In this document: positions 1 to 5,858 of the stretch, piece by piece
How the letters are laid out: each line of letters begins with the position of its first letter
How positions within the stretch are numbered: the stretch's first letter is position 1
DNA from: an uncultured Clostridia bacterium
GTDB taxonomy: Bacteria; Bacillota_A; Clostridia; TANB77; CAG-508
Assembly: GCA_947628335.1 (NCBI GenBank)
Contig: CANQZT010000032.1
Location: forward strand, 1-11,638
DNA: 11,638 nt
Direction of reading: 5' to 3'
Program-made: the position numbers and the translations under genes
Notes under the pieces: generated by a model
What the model was told of the DNA's origin: nothing
Databases searched by the model: none
Seen by the model: the letters and a program-made list of their open reading frames with translations, nothing else

Positions 1-55
1 CAATTAAATACCCATCTAAGCCATGCAATGCCATACTTTTAATAATTGATAACAT
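1..55 (-). CDS. comM: ComM/YifB family Mg-chelatase-like AAA ATPase, N-terminal fragment
   Basis: Only the first 18 codons are in the window; the gene continues past position 1. They read MLSIIKSMALHGLDGYLI, which matches the characteristic start of the YifB/ComM family (a short Ser-Lys helix followed by a G-[IL]-[DE]-[AG]-x-x-[IV] strand). The ATG at 55 follows a GAGGAG ribosome site six bases upstream and lies about 90 bases below a good sigma-A promoter. In this family the rest of the protein holds a Lon-like N-terminal domain and a Mg-chelatase-type AAA+ core; ComM is a branch-migration helicase helping integration of DNA during transformation. None of those domains is visible here, so the call rests on the N-terminal signature alone. 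The gene was too short for routine ORF detection. Confidence 0.7.
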   Translation of the reverse strand, partial: MLSIIKSMALHGLDGYLI

Positions 56-154
56 ATTTTTCTCCTCTATTTGTTTAGTATTATTTTTTATTTGGATTTT
101 TGATTTTATAGATTTTAAAATCTTTAATAGAATTTATTTCGAATTAATAAATTA

Positions 155-183
155 ATATTAACAATACATTTATTTTTTGTCAA
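155..183 (-). promoter_or_regulatory. Sigma-A-type promoter for comM
   Basis: On the minus strand a perfect -35 TTGACA (178-183) is followed by a 17-base spacer and a -10 TAATAT (155-160). Transcription would start near 148, giving an untranslated leader of about 90 bases that contains the palindrome GATTTTAAAATC (111-122). The promoter sits in the gap after the TIGR04086-type gene, so comM need not depend on read-through from it. Confidence 0.7.
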
Positions 184-193
184 GTATTTAAAT

Positions 194-595
194 TTATTTT
201 TTCATATTAACTCCAACAATTCCACCAATCATTCCTGCTAATATTGATAGAATCATCATAATAATTGAATAAGTATTTAAAGAAAAATTTGTTTCTACAA
301 GGCTAGAAATTATATAAAGACCTACTATATATATTATTCCTATTAAACCTCCATAGATAATTCCGTTTTTCTTTATTTTCATTGTTCCTATACTTGCTCC
401 TAGTAATATACTAACTATCGTGATAATAATAATTACTGGTGCAATACACTCTTCTGTTATATTTGTATATGTTAATGCAACTGCAAATATAAATAATAAT
501 AGTAGTGTAAATATAAATGAAATTACTAAACCTTTAAATACATTCATAAAACTATTTTGGGGATTTATATTTTGTGTTTCTGTTAAACTTTTCAT
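194..595 (-). CDS. TIGR04086-type small integral membrane protein
   Basis: A 133-residue protein of unknown function with four predicted membrane helices: roughly residues 20-43, 51-71, 78-98 and 108-130. Gly-rich GG or GxxxG-like packing motifs occur in the second to fourth helices, and the ends are basic. Length, four-helix layout and the short polar N-terminus fit the clostridial TIGR04086 family, which is often found near tgt and yajC; here tgt is in the same window but about 10.6 kb away. The ATG at 595 has a near-ideal AGGAGG six bases upstream. I saw no convincing -35/-10 pair ahead of it; the strong terminator at 703-743 separates it from the ribosomal operon. An off-frame CGG (363-365, AAC|GGA) causes no disruption. 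No catalytic residues are evident. Confidence 0.6.
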   Translation of the reverse strand: MKSLTETQNINPQNSFMNVFKGLVISFIFTLLLLFIFAVALTYTNITEECIAPVIIIITIVSILLGASIGTMKIKKNGIIYGGLIGIIYIVGLYIISSLVETNFSLNTYSIIMMILSILAGMIGGIVGVNMKK

Positions 596-702
596 AAACT
601 ACCTCCTAACTATAGTAAAGTATATGGCATAGTTTATTTTTTAGAACACAATAAATCTTGCTTTGCAATACATTTTCAATCATTTAATTTTCTTTAAATT
701 AT

Positions 703-743
703 AAAAAACGCATTAAAGATATAATTCTTAGAATGCGTTTTTT
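703..743 (-). terminator. Intrinsic terminator of the infC-rpmI-rplT operon
   Basis: A 12-bp perfect inverted repeat (703-714 with 732-743, AAAAAACGCATT/AATGCGTTTTTT) closes a 17-base loop. Read on the minus strand it ends in a U-run, about 50 bases after the rplT stop. The arms are symmetrical, so it may also stop plus-strand transcription. It isolates the ribosomal operon from the membrane-protein gene downstream. Confidence 0.88.
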
Positions 744-795
744 ATTCTAACTTATAGGCGATAATTTCACAAATACCATTATTGATTTTTTTGTT

Positions 796-1146
796 TTAAG
801 CTTCTTTTGCTATTTGTGCTATTTTAGCAAATGCTTTTTCATCTGTTACAGCTATTTCTGCAAGCATTTTTCTATTAATTGTAACATTTGCTTTTTTTAA
901 TCCAGCAATTAATTTACTATATGTTAATCCATTCATTCTTGCTGCTGCATTAATTCTTGTAATCCATAATTTTCTAAAATTACTTTTCTTGTCTTTTCTT
1001 CCAACATATGCATATACACCTGATTTCATAACAGCTTGTTTTGCCATTCTAAAACGATAGTGTTTAGCACCATAATATCCTTTTGCTTGTTTTAATATTT
1101 TTTTATGTTTTTTACGTGTTATAATTGCACTTTTTACTCTTGCCAT
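796..1146 (-). CDS. rplT: Large ribosomal subunit protein bL20
   Basis: A 116-residue protein with the standard bL20 sequence: MARVK start, very basic N-terminal extension with a [10 protein letters not shown] stretch near residues 24-33, then the globular part with [14 protein letters not shown] and the [14 protein letters not shown] segment. Length is normal for the family (about 115-120). bL20 binds 23S rRNA early in 50S assembly and, in Bacillus and in E. coli, represses its own operon through a leader or internal RNA site. It is the last gene of infC-rpmI-rplT, 34 bases after rpmI, with AAAGGAG eight bases ahead of the ATG. A matching L20-type leader lies upstream of infC, consistent with feedback control. 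Confidence 0.98.
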   Translation of the reverse strand: MARVKSAIITRKKHKKILKQAKGYYGAKHYRFRMAKQAVMKSGVYAYVGRKDKKSNFRKLWITRINAAARMNGLTYSKLIAGLKKANVTINRKMLAEIAVTDEKAFAKIAQIAKEA

Positions 1147-1180
1147 TTATATTTCTCCTTTCTATTTTTATTCCGTTTAT

Positions 1181-1378
1181 TTACCCATATGGTAATAATT
1201 TTTTAATTCCTGCTTCTACTGTTTTATCAGCATATGCATTTGCTTTTCTAGACATTCTTTGTCTAGGTGTTTTTGTTGCTAATCTGTGTCTTCCATTTGC
1301 TGTTGTTCTTTTTACTTTTCCTGTAGCTGTATAATTATATCTTTTTTTTGCAGCTTTGTTTGTTTTTAATTTTGGCAT
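1181..1378 (-). CDS. rpmI: Large ribosomal subunit protein bL35
   Basis: A 65-residue, strongly basic protein that begins MPKLKTNKAAKKR and ends KKLLPYG, both typical of bL35. The start is placed at the ATG at 1378, where GGGAG lies ten bases upstream. A possible upstream in-frame TTG (1387) is too close to that ribosome site and would add three residues not seen in the family. The gene is the middle cistron, 35 bases after infC and 34 bases before rplT, so the three are almost certainly one transcript. bL35 is a late-assembling protein of the 50S subunit. Nothing unusual in length or composition. Confidence 0.97.
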   Translation of the reverse strand: MPKLKTNKAAKKRYNYTATGKVKRTTANGRHRLATKTPRQRMSRKANAYADKTVEAGIKKLLPYG

Positions 1379-1413
1379 AATATCCAAACTCCCTTCTTTT
1401 CTGTATTTATATA

Positions 1414-1929
1414 TTACTTTTCAGCTTTTTTAGCTAATATAATAAACATATTTTTTCCTTCTAAAACTGGCTTTTTTTCTGATACTGCTATGTCTGAAAG
1501 CTCCTCTATAAATCTATTTAGTATATTCTCCCCTTGTTTTACATAGTTTAACTCTCTACCTCTAAAACGTACAGTAATTTTTACCTTGCATCCATCTTCA
1601 ATAAATTTTCTAGCATTTTTTACTTTGAAATTAAAATCATGCTCTTCTGTATTTGGCGTAATTCTTAATTCTTTTAATTCAAATGTTTTTTGCTTTTTCT
1701 TAGCTTCTTTTTCTTTTTTTGCCTGCTCAAATTTATATTTTCCATAGTTCATAATTTTACAAACTGGTGGATTTCCATTTGGTGCAACTAATACTAAATC
1801 TAGATTTTTTTCATACGCAATTTCTAAAGCCTCATGTATATCCATAATTCCACGTTTTTGACCTTCATCGTCAATTAACTGTACTTGCCTTACACGTATT
1901 TGTTCATTGATTGGTAATTCTTGTTTTAT
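1414..1929 (-). CDS. infC: Translation initiation factor IF-3, AUA start codon
   Basis: IF-3 binds the 30S subunit, keeps it apart from 50S and proofreads start codons and initiator tRNA. The protein is 171 residues when begun at the AUA at 1929, normal for Firmicutes. The N-terminal domain contains the conserved INEQIR..QVQLID segment (residues 7-20) and the C-terminal domain contains FKVKNARKFIEDG and VKITVRFRGRE. An in-frame stop (TAG) immediately precedes the AUA, and GGAGG lies eight bases upstream of it, so no AUG, GUG or UUG start can include the conserved N-terminus. The first in-frame AUG (1845) would delete 28 residues. Near-cognate starts (AUU, AUA, AUC) are known for infC and allow IF-3 to repress its own synthesis. 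First gene of the operon with rpmI and rplT, under an L20-type leader. Confidence 0.95.
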   Translation of the reverse strand: MKQELPINEQIRVRQVQLIDDEGQKRGIMDIHEALEIAYEKNLDLVLVAPNGNPPVCKIMNYGKYKFEQAKKEKEAKKKQKTFELKELRITPNTEEHDFNFKVKNARKFIEDGCKVKITVRFRGRELNYVKQGENILNRFIEELSDIAVSEKKPVLEGKNMFIILAKKAEK

Positions 1930-1937
1930 CTAAAACA

Positions 1938-1942
1938 CCTCC
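1938..1942 (-). promoter_or_regulatory. Shine-Dalgarno site that fixes the infC AUA start
   Basis: GGAGG on the minus strand, followed by eight bases (TGTTTTAG) and then ATA. The TAG directly before ATA is in frame, so initiation upstream is excluded. The site also abuts the U-run of the leader terminator, so termination removes the ribosome site from the transcript. Confidence 0.85.
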
Positions 1943-1972
1943 AAAAAAATAAGATTGACTTTTTCGTCAATC
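1943..1972 (-). terminator. Leader (attenuator) terminator before infC
   Basis: On the minus strand, GATTGAC (1966-1972) pairs with GTCAATC (1953-1959) around a six-base loop (1960-1965), followed by TT-A-TTTTTTT (1943-1952). It lies between the promoter and the infC ribosome site, which is the place expected for transcription attenuation, not for the end of a gene. Its 5-prime arm overlaps the segment complementary to the upstream loop at 2051-2057. Confidence 0.85.
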
Positions 1973-2071
1973 CACACTCTTACTACTATATATAGTAGCA
2001 TATAAAACTATGTTTATAACCTTTTTCTTTAAGTTAGATAAGGTGAGAAGTGGATGACTTCTTCTTTACGG
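1943..2071 (-). ncRNA. L20-type ribosomal leader (infC operon cis-regulatory RNA)
   Basis: The roughly 140-base leader contains, in transcript order: a hairpin AGAAG-TCATCCA-CTTCT (2046-2062); a perfect palindromic stem CTACTATATATAGTAG (1983-1998); and the terminator hairpin. The loop of the first hairpin plus its flank (GTCATCCAC on the minus strand, 2050-2058) is complementary, with one bulged base, to GTGGATTGAC (1966-1975), which includes the 5-prime arm of the terminator. This gives two mutually exclusive folds: long-range pseudoknot (read-through) or terminator. The position before infC-rpmI-rplT and the GUCAUCCACUUCU element fit the Firmicute L20 leader, where bL20 binding promotes termination. 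Family assignment is from recognition, not a covariance search. Confidence 0.85.
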
Positions 2072-2077
2072 TTATTT

Positions 2078-2106
2078 ATTATATAACATATATTCTCATA
2101 TGTCAA
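2078..2106 (-). promoter_or_regulatory. Consensus sigma-A promoter of the infC operon
   Basis: Minus strand: TTGACA (2101-2106), 17-base spacer, TATAAT (2078-2083); both hexamers are perfect consensus. The start should be near 2071, just before the L20-type leader. Such strength suits a ribosomal operon controlled downstream by attenuation. Confidence 0.92.
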
Positions 2107-2126
2107 CCCAAAATTGCATTTTTTTC

Positions 2127-2155
2127 TTGACTTCTAGGTATCTGTGATGTATTAT
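2127..2155 (+). promoter_or_regulatory. Sigma-A-type promoter of the Clp ATPase gene
   Basis: TTGACT (2127-2132), 17-base spacer, TATTAT (2150-2155), start expected near 2162 and a leader of about 37 bases. It is back to back with the infC promoter: the two -35 boxes are 20 bases apart. I looked for a CtsR-type GGTCAAA direct repeat here, which often controls clp genes, and did not find one. Confidence 0.8.
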
Positions 2156-2198
2156 AGATGTATTATATATAAATTATTATCGCGTAAGGAGTAAAATT

Positions 2199-4477
2199 AT
2201 GCTATGTTCAATATGTAAAAAAAATACAGCCATTATATTTTTTAACAAAAATGAAAATGGCAAAGATACATTAGAAGGCTATTGTTATAATTGTGCAAAA
2301 GAAAAAGGAATTAATCCTTTAGATGTACTTTCAAAACAATCTAGCATTTTAGAAGGAGACTCTGTAAACTTAGAAGATATGACAAATCAATTTGAATCCA
2401 TATTCAAAGATTTAACTGAAAGTTTAAATAATACTGATGTAAGTCTTAATGGTGCAGCCATCCCTCTTGGTGCTATTTTGAAAGTAAACGATACCAATGA
2501 TAATGAAAATACTTCTAATAGTAATTCTACAAAAAAAGTAAAAGTAGATAAGAAAGTAAAACAGAAAAAAACTAAATATTTAGATACCTATGGTACTAAT
2601 TTAACTGCAAAAGCAAAAAACAATGAACTTGATATAGTAGTTGGTAGAGATAAAGAAATTCGGAAGAATTACACAAGTATTAAATAGAAGACTAAAAAAC
2701 AACCCTTGCTTAATAGGTGAACCTGGTGTTGGAAAAACAGCTATAGCACAAGGTCTTGCTATAAAAATTGCAACTGGAAAAGTTCCTGCAAAACTACTTA
2801 ATAAAGATGTATATTTATTAGATATGACTGCTGTTATCGCTGGAACTCAATTTCGTGGTCAATTTGAATCACGTATGAAAGCAATTATTGATGAATGTAA
2901 AGCTTTACGGAAATATCATTCTTGTGATTGATGAAATTCATAATATAATGGGTGCTGGAGATGCAGAAAACTCTATGAATGCAGCCAATATTTTAAAACC
3001 ATCTCTTGCAAATGGTGATATACAATTAATTGGAACAACAACATTAAGAGAATATCGAAAATATATAGAAAAAGATACTGCTTTAGAAAGAAGATTTCAA
3101 CCTGTTATAGTCGAAGAACCTTCTATTGATGACACAATAAAAATTTTACAAGGAATAAAAAAATACTATGAGGATTATCACAAAGTAAAAATTTCTAATG
3201 ATGTAATTGAAAAAACTGTACTAATGTCAGAAAAATATATTCATGACCGTTTTCTACCAGATAAAGCAATTGATATTTTAGATGAAGCATGTTCTAGAAT
3301 TAACTTAGATAATAAAGAATTATATCAATTAGAAGTTTTAAAAAATCAGTTAAAACAGGTTCAAGAAGAAAAAGAAGAAGCAGCTGATGCTGATTCAACA
3401 GAAGATTATCAAAAAGCAGCTGATTTAAAAACTCAAGAATGTCGTTTGCAAGATCAAATCAATACATTAAGTGGCAAGCTAAAATTAAAACAATTAACTG
3501 TACAAGATATCGCACTTGTTATTGAACACTGGACAAAAATTCCTGTTAAAAAAATAACACAAGAAGAAATAGAAAAACTATTAAATTTAGAAAATAACTT
3601 ACATAAAAGAGTTATTGGTCAAAATGATGCTGTTTCGGCAGTCGCAAGAGCAATTAGACGAAATAGAGCTGGTCTAAAAAGTACTAAACGTCCACCATCA
3701 TTTATATTTGTAGGGCCTACTGGTGTTGGTAAAACAGAACTTGCAAAAGCTCTTAGCTACGAAATGTTTGGACGTGACGATTCAATTATAAGAATAGATA
3801 TGTCCGAATATATGGAAAGTCATTCTACATCTAAGTTAATTGGCTCACCTCCTGGATATGTTGGATACGATGATGCAGGTCAGCTAACAGAAAAAGTTAA
3901 AAGAAATCCATATTCTATCATTCTTTTTGATGAAATTGAAAAAGCTCACCCTGATGTTTTTAACATATTATTACAAGTATTAGATGATGGTAGATTAACA
4001 GATTCTCATGGAAATAATGTAAGTTTTGAAAATACTATTATTATTATGACCTCAAATGCTGGTTCAAACTTGAATAATAATTCTATTGGATTTGGAAAGC
4101 AAACTGTAGATAAAAGCAAAACTTTTGATAGTCTAAAAGAAGTATTTAGACCTGAATTTTTAAATAGAATTGATGAAATAATCATTTTTGATAGCTTAAC
4201 AAAAGACCAATTACTACAAATTGTAGATCTTATGCTAAATGACACTTTAAAAGCTCTAGAAAATAAAAATATTTCTTTAGAAGTTACTACATCTTCAAAA
4301 GAATATCTACTTTCAAAAGGAACCGATTATAAATATGGTGCAAGACCATTAAGACGTGCAATTCAACGCTATATAGAAGACATTTTATCAGAAATGATTT
4401 TACGAAATGAACTACAAAATGGTTCAAAAGTAATTGTTGATTTCATTAATGATGAACTACAATTTCAAATTGTTTAG
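2199..4477 (+). CDS. ClpE-like Hsp100 AAA+ ATPase, read through two +1 shifts at CGG
   Basis: A two-domain Clp unfoldase of 758 residues if the ribosome shifts +1 at CGG 2661-2663 and CGG 2908-2910. Residues 1-34 carry a zinc-finger-like CxxC...CxxC (Cys3, Cys6, Cys29, Cys32), as in ClpE/McsA; the usual Clp_N repeats are absent. AAA-1: Walker A GEPGVGKT at 173-180, Walker B ILVIDE at 240-245. A coiled, UVR-like segment lies near residues 350-400. AAA-2: Walker A GPTGVGKT at 505-512, Walker [13 protein letters not shown], sensor and LNRIDE motifs, and an IGF loop at 629-631, as used to dock ClpP. The C-terminus [11 protein letters not shown] is typical. In the databases this would split into three ORFs. 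All motifs are intact on both sides of each shift, which argues against decay. ATG 2199 has AAGGAG seven bases upstream. Likely role: heat-shock protein unfolding for ClpP. ClpE versus a ClpC variant is uncertain. Confidence 0.88.
2661..2664 (+). other. In-frame CGG with +1 shift (CGGA), Clp site 1
   Basis: Zero frame reads GAA ATT CGG and reaches TAG at 2685-2687. Skipping the C gives ATT-C-GGA-AGA-ATT, restoring the conserved AAA-1 entry ([16 protein letters not shown]...NNP) directly before Walker A. Residue 155 would be Gly; Clp families usually have Glu, Ala or Arg here, so the residue identity is the least certain of the five sites. Confidence 0.8.
2908..2911 (+). other. In-frame CGG with +1 shift (CGGA), Clp site 2
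   Basis: Zero frame reads GCT TTA CGG AAA and meets TGA at 2929-2931. Skipping the C gives TTA-C-GGA-AAT-ATC, restoring [11 protein letters not shown], the Walker B region of AAA-1. Gly before N-I-I-L is common in Clp ATPases, supporting Gly237. Confidence 0.87.
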
Positions 4478-4482
4478 AAACA

Positions 4483-4508
4483 TTAAAAACAATAAACTCC
4501 GTTTTTAA
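4483..4508 (+). terminator. Possible weak terminator after the Clp gene
   Basis: TTAAAAAC (4483-4490) and GTTTTTAA (4501-4508) form an 8-bp stem around a ten-base loop, six bases after the Clp stop. The stem has a single G-C pair and the following U-run is part of the stem, so termination may be incomplete. Confidence 0.4.
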
Positions 4509-4516
4509 TTACATAC

Positions 4517-4545
4517 TTGACGAAATTTATAAAAAAATGTATTAT
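4517..4545 (+). promoter_or_regulatory. Sigma-A-type promoter of pgsA
   Basis: TTGACG (4517-4522), 17-base spacer, TATTAT (4540-4545). The start should be near 4552, leaving a 25-base leader with GGAGG (4564-4568) before the ATG. The gene can therefore be expressed independently of the Clp gene. Confidence 0.75.
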
Positions 4546-4576
4546 ATTGTTATATTATTTTACGGAGGAAAAAACT

Positions 4577-5168
4577 ATGTTAAAACATATACCAAATATA
4601 TTAACAATTATGCGATTTTTTTTAATTCCACTTATTGTTACATACATAGTTAAACGGAAATTACATTTTTGCATTTATATTTTTAACTATTTCTGGATTA
4701 ACTGATATTTTAGATGGTTTTATTGCTAGAAAATTTAACTTGATTACCAATTTTGGAAAACTTATTGATCCACTTGCAGATAAAGCAACACAAATTGCAG
4801 TTCTTTGTGTTTTGACTGTACAAGATATAATTCCTTTATGGATTTTAGTTATAGTTATTTTAAAAGAATTCGCTATGATATCTGGAGCATCATTTCTTTA
4901 CGGAAAAGAATTTGTTGTTTCTAGCAGATGGTATGGAAAACTTGCAACTGTTTTGTTTTATGTAGCAATTGTTAGTTCATTTTTTATTAGACAATTTAAC
5001 ACAAACTTATTAAATCATCAGGAATATAGTATGTCTGCATTACCAGCATTTGACCAATATCTATATTACCTTGCATTGATTGCTACTATATTCTCATTAA
5101 TTATGTATTTTAGAGCTTTTTATGCTCAAGGTTATTTAAAAAAGGAAAATTTAAAAATAGATAAGTAA
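4577..5168 (+). CDS. pgsA: CDP-diacylglycerol-glycerol-3-phosphate 3-phosphatidyltransferase, read through one +1 shift at CGG
   Basis: PgsA makes phosphatidylglycerophosphate from CDP-diacylglycerol and glycerol-3-phosphate at the membrane, the committed step to phosphatidylglycerol and cardiolipin. With a +1 shift at CGG 4655-4657 the product is 196 residues, normal for the family. The N-terminus MLKHIPNILTIMRFFLIP is typical of PgsA. After the shift comes the complete CDP-alcohol phosphotransferase signature D-x2-DG-x2-AR-x8-G-x3-D-x3-D: Asp43, Asp46, Gly47, Ala50, Arg51, Gly60, Asp64, Asp68. Several membrane helices follow. Without the shift only 43 codons are read and the active site is lost. 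The enzyme is generally essential, so the shift must be bypassed or be an error. A second CGG (4901-4903, TAC|GGA) is off-frame and harmless. GGAGG lies eight bases before the ATG; own promoter upstream and shared terminator downstream. Confidence 0.92.
4655..4658 (+). other. In-frame CGG with +1 shift (CGGA), pgsA
   Basis: Zero frame reads GTT AAA CGG AAA and stops at TGA 4703-4705. Skipping the C gives AAA-C-GGA-AAT-TAC and leads straight into the second helix and the catalytic Asp motif. The site corresponds to the loop after the first helix, residue 27. Confidence 0.88.
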
Positions 5169-5188
5169 TTAAACACTTGTCTATTTTT
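5153..5188. terminator. Bidirectional terminator between pgsA and the BofC-like gene
   Basis: A 14-bp stem with one G-U pair (5153-5166 with 5175-5188; AAAAATAGATAAGT and ACTTGTCTATTTTT) closes an eight-base loop. U-runs flank it in both directions. It overlaps the pgsA stop codon (5166-5168) and serves the two convergent transcription units. Confidence 0.85.
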
Positions 5189-5204
5189 AATTTATACCTA
5201 TACA

Positions 5205-5801
5205 TTATTCAAAATCCTCTAATACACTATTTAGATTTTCCCTTCCATAAACCTTTATCCCTGCTTTTATTTTCATCTTATCACTTGTGGGTAAATACAT
5301 TGTTGTTATTCCTGTCTCCTCAAGCAGTTCCTCCTCTCCTGTATTATTTATTTTATATACCATTATAAAACCGTCCTCTTCTTTTAATAAATAATGCTCA
5401 TTACAAACACCACTTACTTCTTTAGCAAGTATAACTTCTAAACTTGAAAATTTCTCAACCTTCCAATCACTATACTCTTTTTTTAACTCTTCCTGTGTTA
5501 AATTAACCAACTCTTCTGGTATTTGTGAATATTCTTTTATATCATGACCACAATCTTCATAATTCTTTTTTAAAATCAACACTGCATTAGGAGAAATTTT
5601 TTCTTCTTCTGTTACAGTTTGAATCGTAATAACATTATTTGTGCTATACTCTTTTTCATCTACTATATCAGTAGTATTAACGCTATAATTTTCTACCTGT
5701 TTACTGTTTTCTTTTTTAGAAGAATCATAAAAATACATTCCCACAAAAACGGCAATTATAATAATTATTATCAAACTAATTATATAGCTCCACTTTTTCA
5801 T
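5205..5801 (-). CDS. BofC C-terminal-domain-like membrane-anchored protein
   Basis: A 198-residue protein with one N-terminal membrane anchor (about residues 5-25), a polar linker rich in Glu, Asn and Ser (26-70), then a soluble domain (about 95-197). The domain shows features of the BofC C-terminal family: an ELxxxYxDWKVExFSS strand, a C-x-E-HYLLKEEDGFIMVYKI hairpin, a LPxxDKxKIKxGIxV strand and an ENLNSVLEDFE tail. BofC in Bacillus restrains a sporulation signalling protease in the intermembrane space; whether this protein does so is unknown, and many clostridial homologues are unstudied. GAGGG lies six bases before the ATG. It lies 57 bases after comEC and is probably the last gene of that transcription unit. 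Contains an off-frame CGG (5371-5373, GAC|GGT) with no effect. The domain call is by pattern recognition. Confidence 0.6.
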   Translation of the reverse strand: MKKWSYIISLIIIIIIAVFVGMYFYDSSKKENSKQVENYSVNTTDIVDEKEYSTNNVITIQTVTEEEKISPNAVLILKKNYEDCGHDIKEYSQIPEELVNLTQEELKKEYSDWKVEKFSSLEVILAKEVSGVCNEHYLLKEEDGFIMVYKINNTGEEELLEETGITTMYLPTSDKMKIKAGIKVYGRENLNSVLEDFE

Positions 5802-5858
5802 ATACTACCCTCTTTCTCTTTTTTGATAGTATTTTCAAAAATAGGTATTTTTATACAA

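Noticed and set aside
420..632. Plus-strand ORF opposite the small membrane protein, and similar antisense ORFs at 1125-1334, 4006-4245, 5177-5368, 5619-5987, 6119-6307, 7308-7538, 8623-8817, 8925-9302, 9447-9704 and 10802-11017
   Set aside because: They lie antisense to well-supported genes or their edges, lack plausible ribosome sites or family features, and have compositions typical of reversed AT-rich coding sequence.
1379..1387. Upstream TTG start for rpmI adding three residues
   Set aside because: It lies too close to the GGGAG ribosome site and the family begins MPKLKT.
1843..1845. ATG at 1845 as the infC start
   Set aside because: It would remove 28 conserved residues and has no ribosome site; the AUA at 1929 has GGAGG at good spacing.
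2101..2200. CtsR operator upstream of the Clp gene
   Set aside because: A single TGTCAAC occurs as part of the infC -35 box, but no GGTCAAA direct repeat is present.
2199..4477. Clp gene as a pseudogene or three separate genes
   Set aside because: All motifs on both sides of each break are intact and in register after a single-base shift, and there are no internal stops, deletions or eroded motifs. The breaks coincide with CGG, as in two other genes.
2640..4660. prfB-like or dnaX-like programmed frameshift signals (internal Shine-Dalgarno, slippery runs, downstream pseudoknot) at the CGG sites
   Set aside because: No stop codon follows the P-site codon, no AGGGGG-type element sits at the right distance, and preceding codons share no slippery pattern.
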